Below, piece by piece: positions 16,327 through 22,285 of a stretch of DNA of 25,854 nucleotides. The DNA lies in the NCBI GenBank assembly GCA_050742535.1, contig JBOGIQ010000046.1, positions 1 to 25,854 of the forward strand. The letters run 5' to 3'. Below the pieces are notes generated by a model, which was not told where the DNA came from, ran no database searches, and was given only the letters and a program-made list of their open reading frames with translations. Numbering within the stretch: position 1 is the first letter of the stretch; each line of letters begins with the position of its first letter. The position numbers were made by a program, and so were the translations under genes. Origin of the DNA: Gp6-AA40 sp050742535 (GTDB taxonomy: Bacteria > Acidobacteriota > Vicinamibacteria > Vicinamibacterales > UBA2999).

Positions 16327-16605
16327 TCTCACAGGAGGAACGAAGGAACGGGGACGAACGGAGTTTTCTTAGCCACGAAGGACACGAAGATCACGAAGGC
16401 CACGAGGTCGGGAGGCCGTTCGATTGGCCGCCGAAGGCGGGCTGCCGCGATGGACGAGAGCGCAAATACAAACCGCTCTGGCGCCATCAGCGGCTTGTAT
16501 TTGCGCTCTCGTACATCGCGGCTGTCGGCGTGCTTTGCACGCCGACCAATCGAACGGCCGACACTTCGTTCGTCTTCGTTTCTCCGTTGCTCCTGTGAGA
16601 CCGTT
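16322..16605. repeat. 284-base branched inverted repeat
   Basis: Three nested pairs match in order. The outer arms AACGGTCTCACAGGAG (16322-16337) and its complement (16590-16605) are perfect over 16 bases. The middle arms GGCCGTTCGATTGG (16414-16427) and its complement (16546-16559) are perfect over 14. The inner arms 16445-16477 and 16489-16521 pair at 31 of 33 positions around an 11-base loop with the palindrome TGGCGCCA. Between middle and inner arms each side carries its own small hairpin. On the right, GTCGGCGTGC and GCACGCCGAC pair around TTT (16524-16546). On the left, CCGCC and GGCGG pair around GAA (16428-16440). It could be a non-autonomous mobile element or a strong RNA structure ending both converging transcripts. 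There is no T-run, so it is not a standard intrinsic terminator. Confidence 0.85.
16372..16407 (+). repeat. Four 9-base tandem units, CACGAAG type
   Basis: The units GCCACGAAG, GACACGAAG, ATCACGAAG and GCCACGAGG are in exact 9-base register. They lie inside the left arm of the large inverted repeat and have no matching tandem array in the right arm, so they may be a separate addition. Confidence 0.75.
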
Positions 16606-16670
16606 TCCTTCGCAACCTCCACGACCTGCAAGGTGACTCCCTTGCCGAAGATGGCGCAGGGGCGCGTAGG

Positions 16671-17762
16671 TTAGAGGACTTCGTCGACCAGATCCGCGAC
16701 GTGCAGACCGATCGACAGGCACGACGTCAGACCGGGGGATTCAATGCCGGCGGCGTGGACGACCCGCGGTGACAGCGTGTCCCGGGCAATGAAGAAGTCC
16801 GCATAGGACACGTCCGGCGGATGAAACTTGGGCCGGATCCCGCTGCCGCCCAACCGGAGGTCGGTGAGCGAGAGCTCCGGCAGCAACAGACGCGCCGGCT
16901 CGAGGAAGTCCTCGACCGGGATCCGCTGCTCTTCATAGTCGTCCTTGCGATCGAGATAGCAAACGGTCGGACCGAGCGTGACGTTGCCGTGAATGGTCTT
17001 GCTCAGGTGCACCCCTAGTCCGTGTGTGTGCGGCAACGGGTAGACCAGGGCGTTCACCATCTGCCGTCTGGCCGGTACCAGCTCCGCGTACTCGCCGCGG
17101 CACGGATAGATTCGGAACCGCTCCCCGCCGAGCGCGGCGGCGACGTCGTCCGCGTAGAGTCCGGCCGCGTTGACCACAGAGCGCGCCAGAATGCGCTCGG
17201 CCGGTGTGTGCAGTTCGATCCCATCCGGTCGCACGTCACTCCCCGTCAGTGGCGTGCCGGTCAGAAGCGCGACATCGCCCTCGACGCACAGTCGTGCCAG
17301 GGTCCTGACGAGTGCTTCGGCCTCGAGGATGCCGGAGTGCGGGGAGAACAGCGCCGCGTGTGCATGGACATGCGGCTCTCGACCGCGTATGAACGCGGCA
17401 TCGACGATGGCGAGGTCTTCGACGCCGTTGGCGGCGCCTCGCTCGCGAAGCGTGTCGAGCGCGGCGATCTCCGCGTCGTCGTGCACGACGACCAGTTTTC
17501 CGCAGCGCTTGAAGGGAATGTTGTAGGCCTCGCAGAACGCGTACAGCAGCCGCGCGCCAGCGACACAGTGTTGTGCCTTCAGCGATCCGGGCGGGTAGTA
17601 GATCCCGGCATGAATCACCTGACTGTTCCGCGTGCTGGTACCGGCGCCCGGCCGCGGCTCACGTTCGAGCACACACACGCTGCGGCCCCGCTCCGCAAGC
17701 GCTCTCGCCGCGGCGAGGCCGACGACGCCGGCGCCGATAACCGCCGTATCGACTGTTTCCAT
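16671..17762 (-). CDS. lhgO: L-2-hydroxyglutarate oxidase-like FAD enzyme
   Basis: This 363-residue DAO-fold flavoprotein has the FAD-binding VIGAGVVGLAAARAL (residues 8-22) and an acidic strand-2 end (VLERE). The segment STRNSQVIHAGIYYPPGSLK is typical of the L-2-hydroxyglutarate dehydrogenase/oxidase family. A later NAAGLYADDVA and the C-terminal GIESPGLTSCLSIGLHVADLV also fit. Known members oxidise L-2-hydroxyglutarate to 2-oxoglutarate and pass electrons to the membrane quinone pool or to oxygen. It is shorter than E. coli LhgO by ~60 residues, but both ends of the fold are present. It converges with the WbpB/E-like genes, whose reaction makes 2-hydroxyglutarate. Glycine oxidase ThiO is the closest alternative by fold, but the motif set fits LhgO better. 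Confidence 0.75.
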   Translation of the reverse strand: METVDTAVIGAGVVGLAAARALAERGRSVCVLEREPRPGAGTSTRNSQVIHAGIYYPPGSLKAQHCVAGARLLYAFCEAYNIPFKRCGKLVVVHDDAEIAALDTLRERGAANGVEDLAIVDAAFIRGREPHVHAHAALFSPHSGILEAEALVRTLARLCVEGDVALLTGTPLTGSDVRPDGIELHTPAERILARSVVNAAGLYADDVAAALGGERFRIYPCRGEYAELVPARRQMVNALVYPLPHTHGLGVHLSKTIHGNVTLGPTVCYLDRKDDYEEQRIPVEDFLEPARLLLPELSLTDLRLGGSGIRPKFHPPDVSYADFFIARDTLSPRVVHAAGIESPGLTSCLSIGLHVADLVDEVL

Positions 17763-17918
17763 CCCTTAGTGGCGCGTCCGTCCCAAGTCCGGACCGGCTG
17801 CGCCGCTCGCACCCCACCGCGCAAGCGTGCGCGGCGGGGACCCCGCGTTGTCGCGGCCGGACGTCCGCGGTCGAATCTCGTTGCTGGGAGTACTCTTCCA
17901 GTTCAAGCGAGCCATAAA
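17763..17918. promoter_or_regulatory. Divergent intergenic region with small palindromes
   Basis: These 156 bases lie between two divergent genes, so at least one promoter for each should be here. I find no convincing -35/-10 pair. Visible structure is CCGCGC/GCGCGG around 6 bases (17817-17834), the odd palindrome GCGGGGACCCCGC (17834-17846) and an 8-base palindrome GAGTACTC (17888-17895) flanked by CTGG and CCAG. The last is a possible operator close to the start at 17919. Confidence 0.35.
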
Positions 17919-18815
17919 ATGAGACCGTTGCAGCAGTCTAACGCGACCCCGTTGCGCGTGCTCGTGACCGGGGCCGCCGGACGGCTTGGCGCCGCGATCG
18001 TCGAGGCGTTTGCCGACGCGCAGGTCATCGCCCATGCCCGCTCGTCGCTGGACATCACCGACGCCGCGGCCGTGTCCGGCGCAGTCCGAGCGGCGCGTCC
18101 CGACGTGATCATCAACTGCGCGGCGTTCAACGACGTCGACGGTGCCGAGTCGGCGCCGCTGGCCGCGCTCGCGGTCAACGCCTTTGCGCCGAGAAATCTT
18201 GCGCGCGCGGCGCGCGACGCGGGCGCCACATTCGTCCACTACGGCACCGATTTCGTCTTCGATGGCAAGACCACGGAGCCCTGGGACGAGACGGCGCAGC
18301 CGTCGCCGCAGAGTACGTACTCCGCGTCGAAGCTGCTCGGCGAATGGTTTGCCCTCGATGCGCCACGTGCGTACGTGCTGCGCGTGGAGAGCCTCTTTGG
18401 CGCTGTCAGCAACTGGACCGGCAGAACCGGGACGATGGATTCGATCGTCGCGGGGCTCGAGAACGGCCGCGAGGTACGGGTATTCACCGATCGAATCGTG
18501 TCGCCGAGCTATGTGCCCGATATCGCCGCAGCGACACGACACCTGATTCGCACAAATGCACAGCCGGGGCTGTATCACTGTGTGAATGCCGGTCAGGCGA
18601 CGTGGTACGAGGTTGCGCAGGCAGCGGCCGAGCTGCTACGCGTCAGCCCCCGGTTAATCCCCGTCAGCGTGCACGACGTACAGTTGAAGGCGCGGCGCCC
18701 GCAGTTCTGCGCGCTGAGTCCCCGAAAGCTGGCGGCCGCGGGTTTTGCGATGCCGCCCTGGCAGGAGGCGATGCGCCGGTGGCTGCAGGGCCGCGCGATC
18801 TCGACGATAAAATGA
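17919..18815 (+). CDS. RmlD-like nucleotide-sugar 4-keto reductase
   Basis: The start is ATG 17919; the same frame stays open upstream to 17022, but that part lies antisense to the oxidase gene. The 298 residues are an extended SDR of the RmlD/RfbD substrate-binding family. It shows VLVTGAAGRLGAAIV at the N-terminus, VIINCAAFNDVDGAE, YGTDFVFDGKT, the catalytic YSASKLLGE pair, a YHCVNAGQATWYEVA segment and RRPQFCALSPRKL near the end, as in dTDP-4-dehydrorhamnose reductases. Its gene lies 6 bases before GDP-mannose 4,6-dehydratase and no rmlA/B/C is nearby. A GDP-4-keto-6-deoxymannose substrate, giving GDP-rhamnose or a related sugar, is therefore as likely as dTDP-rhamnose. The family is firm; the substrate is inferred from context. 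Confidence 0.8.
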   Translation: MRPLQQSNATPLRVLVTGAAGRLGAAIVEAFADAQVIAHARSSLDITDAAAVSGAVRAARPDVIINCAAFNDVDGAESAPLAALAVNAFAPRNLARAARDAGATFVHYGTDFVFDGKTTEPWDETAQPSPQSTYSASKLLGEWFALDAPRAYVLRVESLFGAVSNWTGRTGTMDSIVAGLENGREVRVFTDRIVSPSYVPDIAAATRHLIRTNAQPGLYHCVNAGQATWYEVAQAAAELLRVSPRLIPVSVHDVQLKARRPQFCALSPRKLAAAGFAMPPWQEAMRRWLQGRAISTIK

Positions 18816-18821
18816 AGAGCG

Positions 18822-19817
18822 ATGGTTAAGCGCGCGATCATCAGCGGGATCACTGGTCAGGATGGGTCGTACCTGGCGGAGCTGCTCCTCGCGAACGGGT
18901 ACGAAGTGATCGGTGTCGTGCGTCGATCGAGCACGCCGAATTACTGGCGGATCGAGCACATCTTGGATCGCATCACGCTTCGGCCCGCCGATCTGCTCGA
19001 CCAGCTCTCCCTGCTTCGCTTGATCCAGGACGTGCGCCCGCACGAGTTCTACAATCTGGCCGCGATGTCGTTCGTGCCGGCGTCGTGGGACCAGCCGCTG
19101 CTGACCGGCGATTTCAACGCCATGGGCGTGACACGTCTGCTCGAGGCCGTGCGCCATGTCGACCCCGCGATCAAGATTTACCAGGCCTCGTCGAGCGAGA
19201 TGTATGGGCGCGTGCGGGAGGTCCCGCAGACGGAGATGACGCCGTTTTACCCGCGCAGCCCCTACGGCGTGTCGAAAGTGTTCGGCCATTACATCACCGT
19301 GAACTACCGTGAGAGCTACGGGCTGTTCGCCGTCTCCGGCATTCTGTTCAATCACGAGTCGCCGCGGCGGGGCGTGGAGTTCGTCACGCGCAAAGTGACC
19401 GATGGCGTCGCCCGCATCAAGCTGGGCCTGGCGGACCACCTGGCCCTTGGAAACCTGGACGCGATGCGCGATTGGGGATTCGCGGGCGACTACGTCCGGG
19501 CCATGTGGTTGATGCTCCAGCAGCCACAGGCCGATGACTACGTCATCGCGACCGGCGTTTCTCATTCGGTCAAGAACCTGGTGGAGATCGCGTTCGGACA
19601 CGCAGGTCTGGAGTGGAAAAAGTACGTCCGGACTGATGATGCGCTGCTTCGGCCCGCCGAGGTCGATCACCTCATCGGCGATGCCTCGAAGGCGAAACGC
19701 GTCCTCGGCTGGCAGCCGAAGGTGACGTTCGAAAGCCTCATTCAGATGATGGTGGACGAGGATCTCAGGAGACTATCGTCGCAGCCACGTCCAGGGCCGG
19801 TCGCTGTCTCCCGATAA
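18822..19817 (+). CDS. gmd: GDP-mannose 4,6-dehydratase
   Basis: The enzyme converts GDP-D-mannose to GDP-4-keto-6-deoxy-D-mannose with bound NADP, the shared precursor of GDP-fucose, GDP-rhamnose and related sugars. The 331 residues show the diagnostic SGITGQDGSYLAELLL (glycines 9, 12 and 15), RRSSTPNYWRIEHI, EFYNLAAMSFVPASW, the YQASSSEMYG active-site segment and Tyr148/Lys152 in SPYGVSK. FNHESPRRGVEFVTRKV and LGNLDAMRDWGFAGDYV complete the signature. It is shorter than the E. coli enzyme, like several bacterial Gmd proteins. ATG 18822 follows the upstream stop by 6 bases, so the reductase and dehydratase are co-expressed. The final ~15 residues look like a non-conserved tail. Confidence 0.95.
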   Translation: MVKRAIISGITGQDGSYLAELLLANGYEVIGVVRRSSTPNYWRIEHILDRITLRPADLLDQLSLLRLIQDVRPHEFYNLAAMSFVPASWDQPLLTGDFNAMGVTRLLEAVRHVDPAIKIYQASSSEMYGRVREVPQTEMTPFYPRSPYGVSKVFGHYITVNYRESYGLFAVSGILFNHESPRRGVEFVTRKVTDGVARIKLGLADHLALGNLDAMRDWGFAGDYVRAMWLMLQQPQADDYVIATGVSHSVKNLVEIAFGHAGLEWKKYVRTDDALLRPAEVDHLIGDASKAKRVLGWQPKVTFESLIQMMVDEDLRRLSSQPRPGPVAVSR

Positions 19818-19845
19818 GATCCCACACTTCCTCAAACGGAGATCC

Positions 19846-21135
19846 ATGCCCCTGAAGGAGAAGCTCGAAACGCGTCAAGCCAGAATCGGCGTCATTGGTC
19901 TCGGGTACGTCGGGCTGCCGCTTGCGGTCGAGTTCGCCAGGGCCGGATTCGATGTCACCGGCTTCGACGTCGACGAATCGAAGGTGTCGGAGCTCAACGC
20001 CGGCCGCAGCTACATCCTCGACGTCAAGACCGAGGACGTCGCGCACTGCGTCACAACCGGCAAGCTGCGCGCGACCACCGACATGTCGAAGCTCGGCGAG
20101 ATGGACGCGGTCGACATCTGCGTGCCGACGCCGCTGCGCAAGACGAAGGATCCCGACATGTCGTATGTCGTGTCCGCGGCCGAGCAGATTGCCAAATACC
20201 TGCATCCGGGCATGTTGATCGTCCTCGAATCGACGACGTATCCCGGGACGACCGCCGAGGTGCTGCAGCCGATGTTCGAGGCGCGCGGGCTGACGGTCGG
20301 CGAGGACTTCTACCTGGCCTTTTCGCCCGAACGGGTCGATCCGGCGAACGAGAAGTTCAACACCCGCAATACCCCGAAGGTCGTGGGCGGAACAACGCCG
20401 GCCTGCTCGGACGTGGCCGCCGCGCTCTACTCCGCCGCGGTGGACACGGTCGTTCCCGTCAGCTCCACACAGGTCGCCGAGATGGTGAAGCTGCTGGAGA
20501 ACACGTTCCGCGCGGTGAACATCGGGCTCGTCAACGAGATTGCCCTGATGTCACACCGGATGAACATCGACGTCTGGGAGGTCATCGACGCCGCCAAAAC
20601 AAAGCCGTTCGGCTTCATGCCGTTCTATCCGGGTCCGGGCCTCGGCGGCCACTGCATTCCGATCGACCCGTTCTATCTGTCCTGGAAGGCGAAGCAGTCG
20701 GGTTTCGAGTGCCGCTTCATCGAGCTGGCCGGCCATGTCAACGGCTCCATGCCGGAGTACGTGGTCGAGCGCATCAGCGAGGCGTTGAACACGAAGAAGA
20801 AGGCGATCAACGGCGCGCGCATTCACCTGTTCGGCATCGCCTACAAGAAGGACGTCAGCGACATGCGCGAGTCGCCGGCGCTGGACATTCTGCAGCTGCT
20901 GCACCGGCGCGGCGCGGAGCTGAGCTACACGGATCCCTACGTGCCGTCGCTCCAGGAGGGAGCGGTGTGCCTGCAGTCGATTGCCGAAGACGCCGTGGAC
21001 GGGATTGACTGCGCGGTGATCGCGACGGACCACAAGGCGTTCAACTATGCGGCGATGCCAGGACGATTCCCGCTCGTTGTCGACACGCGCAACGCGCTGA
21101 AGGGGAATCCGGCGAAGAACGTTTTCCGTTTGTAA
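19846..21135 (+). CDS. Nucleotide sugar dehydrogenase, WbpA/WecC-type
   Basis: This 429-residue enzyme is a UDP-sugar 6-dehydrogenase. The NAD-binding motif is IGVIGLGYVGLPLAVEFA, followed by VDICVPTPL, ESTTYPGTT, FSPERVDP, KLLENTFRAVNIGLVNE and the catalytic Cys270 in GPGLGGHCIPIDPFYLSWKA. The C-terminal domain has FGIAYKKDVSDMRESPA and a YTDPYV segment. These details fit UDP-N-acetylglucosamine 6-dehydrogenase (WbpA) better than UDP-glucose dehydrogenase (Ugd). Its product, UDP-GlcNAc-uronate, is the substrate needed by the WbpB/E/D-like enzymes encoded at 13661-16291. GGAG lies 4 bases before ATG 19846. A UDP-ManNAc or UDP-GalNAc substrate remains possible. Confidence 0.9.
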   Translation: MPLKEKLETRQARIGVIGLGYVGLPLAVEFARAGFDVTGFDVDESKVSELNAGRSYILDVKTEDVAHCVTTGKLRATTDMSKLGEMDAVDICVPTPLRKTKDPDMSYVVSAAEQIAKYLHPGMLIVLESTTYPGTTAEVLQPMFEARGLTVGEDFYLAFSPERVDPANEKFNTRNTPKVVGGTTPACSDVAAALYSAAVDTVVPVSSTQVAEMVKLLENTFRAVNIGLVNEIALMSHRMNIDVWEVIDAAKTKPFGFMPFYPGPGLGGHCIPIDPFYLSWKAKQSGFECRFIELAGHVNGSMPEYVVERISEALNTKKKAINGARIHLFGIAYKKDVSDMRESPALDILQLLHRRGAELSYTDPYVPSLQEGAVCLQSIAEDAVDGIDCAVIATDHKAFNYAAMPGRFPLVVDTRNALKGNPAKNVFRL

Positions 21136-21136
21136 A

Positions 21137-21158
21137 AGGCCGACGTAAACGTCGGCCT
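21137..21158 (-). terminator. Hairpin ending the thiSG transcript, possibly bidirectional
   Basis: AGGCCGACGT (21137-21146) and ACGTCGGCCT (21149-21158) are perfect complements over 10 bases. On the - strand the stem comes directly after the thiG stop and is followed by TTTTAC, as in an intrinsic terminator. On the + strand it starts 1 base after the dehydrogenase stop but has no T-run after it. Confidence 0.75.
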
Positions 21159-21938
21159 CTACCGTCCAACCATCCCTTCGACCGGGCTGCTCGCCGTGGC
21201 GTACATCTTTCGCGGAATGCGGCCGGCGAGATGCGCGAGCCGGCCGGCCAGCACGGCGTGTTTCATCGCGGTGGCCATGGCCACCGGGTCTTCCGCGCCG
21301 GCAATCGCCGTGTTCATCAGCACCGCGTCGGCGCCGAGCTCCATCGCGATCGCCGCATCCGACGCTGTGCCGACGCCGGCATCGACGATCACCGGCACCC
21401 GCGCGAACTCGCGGATGATCCGCATGTTGTTCGGATTCTGAATGCCGAGGCCTGATCCGATCGGCGCGCCGAGCGGCATCACGGCCGCCGCTCCGGCATC
21501 CTGCAGCTTCCGGCAGGCGATCGGATCGTCGTTCGTGTAGGGCAGCACGACGAAGCCTTCACGGACGAGCACCTGCGTCGCCTCGATGAGCGCTTCGTTG
21601 TCGGGGAACAGCGTCCGCTCATCGCCGATCACTTCGAGCTTGACCCAGTTGGACAGGCCCGCCTCGCGCCCGAGGCGCGCTGTCCTGATCGCCTCGTCGG
21701 CTGTATAACAGCCCGCCGTATTCGGCAGGATGAACATCCGATTCGTGTCGATGTAGTCGAGGAGCGACTCGCGCGATCGATCGGAGATGTTCACGCGCCG
21801 CACCGCGACGGTGACCATGTCGGCGCCCGACGCTTCGTGCGCCCGTGCCATCACGGCGTGCGACGAGTATTTGCCGGTGCCGATGATCAGTCGCGATGCG
21901 AACGTGCGGCCGGCAATGACGAACGGGGAATCAGTCAT
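21159..21938 (-). CDS. thiG: Thiazole synthase ThiG
   Basis: ThiG builds the thiazole phosphate of thiamine from deoxyxylulose phosphate, dehydroglycine and ThiS thiocarboxylate. The 259-residue length is typical. Visible family features are FASRLIIGTGKY, MVTVAVRRVN, LPNTAGCYTADEAIRTA, Lys100 in NWVKLEVIGD (the Schiff-base lysine), VLPYTNDDP, PLGAPIGSGLGI and VIVDAGVGTASDAA. The phosphate-binding end GADAVLMNTAIAGAEDP is also present. It lies 42 bases downstream of thiS in the same direction, so both are read from one transcript. The spacer is G/T-rich (repeated GTTG on the coding strand) with no strong ribosome site. The source of dehydroglycine (ThiO or ThiH) and the ThiF activator are not in the window. 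Confidence 0.97.
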   Translation of the reverse strand: MTDSPFVIAGRTFASRLIIGTGKYSSHAVMARAHEASGADMVTVAVRRVNISDRSRESLLDYIDTNRMFILPNTAGCYTADEAIRTARLGREAGLSNWVKLEVIGDERTLFPDNEALIEATQVLVREGFVVLPYTNDDPIACRKLQDAGAAAVMPLGAPIGSGLGIQNPNNMRIIREFARVPVIVDAGVGTASDAAIAMELGADAVLMNTAIAGAEDPVAMATAMKHAVLAGRLAHLAGRIPRKMYATASSPVEGMVGR

Positions 21939-21980
21939 TCAGAAATCCAACCTCAACGCCCAACCCTCAACCGCCAACTA

Positions 21981-22184
21981 CTAACCACCGCCGACGAAAT
22001 TCACGATCTCCACCGAATCGCCATCGTTGACGATCACCTCGGGAAACCGCTGGCGCTTGATGATGGTGAGGTTGTGCTCGACGGCAACCCGCCGCGCGTC
22101 GATCTCGAGCTTGTCGAGCAGGGCGACCACCGAGAGGGGCTGCTCGATTTCGAACGGCTCACCGTTGAGGGTAATCTGCACCAT
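21981..22184 (-). CDS. thiS: Sulfur carrier protein ThiS
   Basis: ThiS is a ubiquitin-like protein whose C-terminal glycine is turned into a thiocarboxylate that donates sulfur to ThiG. The 67 residues begin MVQITLNGEPFEIE and end IVNFVGGG, nearly the same end as Bacillus ThiS. The ATG at 22184 is preferred over an in-frame ATG at 22265. The extra 27 residues of the longer form have no match to the ThiS fold, and its start would leave almost no room for a promoter before the divergent gene. The gene is first in the thiSG operon. Confidence 0.95.
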   Translation of the reverse strand: MVQITLNGEPFEIEQPLSVVALLDKLEIDARRVAVEHNLTIIKRQRFPEVIVNDGDSVEIVNFVGGG

Positions 22185-22196
22185 AATTCGTGTCTT

Positions 22197-22228
22197 TTTA
22201 GTCTCCGGCTTCGGCCGGAGCCTGTCAA
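22197..22228 (-). promoter_or_regulatory. Possible thiSG promoter
   Basis: A perfect -35 hexamer TTGACA lies on the - strand at 22223-22228. The best A/T-rich -10 candidate (around CTAAAA) sits after an unusually long spacer of 20-22 bases that contains the palindrome CTCCGGC/GCCGGAG (22203-22220). Long palindromic spacers occur in MerR-type promoters, but no regulator gene is present here. Confidence 0.3.
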
Positions 22229-22249
22229 ACGCCCCCGCCTTGGTAGAAT
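22222..22249 (+). promoter_or_regulatory. Possible promoter for the large oxidoreductase gene
   Basis: CTGTCA (22222-22227) and TAGAAT (22244-22249) are separated by 16 bases and match 4/6 and 5/6 of the sigma-70 consensus. The -35 element overlaps the - strand TTGACA, so the two promoters would compete or be regulated together. Confidence 0.4.
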
Positions 22250-22263
22250 CGAAAGATTCTGCC
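22242..22263 (+). other. Leader hairpin with GAAA loop
   Basis: GGTAGAATC and GATTCTGCC pair over 9 positions (one G-U pair) around a GAAA tetraloop, 22 bases before the start at 22286. It covers the predicted transcription start and could be an operator or a 5' RNA stem. Confidence 0.45.
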
Positions 22264-22285
22264 ATTCGCTGATTTCGACACCTAG

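Larger units (their letters stand above)
16292..16670. other. Non-coding gap between convergent genes
   Basis: These 379 bases separate the aminotransferase stop from the stop of the - strand oxidase. They hold two sets of 9-base tandem repeats and one long branched inverted repeat, described separately. Short frames crossing the region encode only repeat-derived residues and have no gene-like features. The last ~65 bases (16606-16670) show nothing I can name. Confidence 0.8.

Noticed and set aside
16300..16407. CRISPR-like array
   Set aside because: The units are only 9 bases long with no spacers, and no cas gene is present.
16329..16722. Small frames of about 70-117 codons through the convergent gap
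   Set aside because: Their residues come from the tandem and inverted repeats, and they overlap each other on both strands.
16671..17762. Glycine oxidase ThiO for the thiamine genes
   Set aside because: It shares the DAO fold, but the STRNSQVIHAGIYY and C-terminal motifs fit the L-2-hydroxyglutarate oxidase family, and the gene is over 3 kb away from thiSG.
17022..17918. Upstream extension of the RmlD-like frame
   Set aside because: This part is antisense to the flavoprotein gene and has no reductase motifs; the fold starts just after ATG 17919.
21981..22265. Longer 94-residue form of ThiS
   Set aside because: The extra N-terminus covers the palindrome and putative promoter and has no ThiS similarity; the 67-residue form has the normal family length.
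22185..22285. TPP riboswitch before thiS
   Set aside because: The leader is too short and lacks the conserved CTGAGA and other thi-box elements on the - strand.
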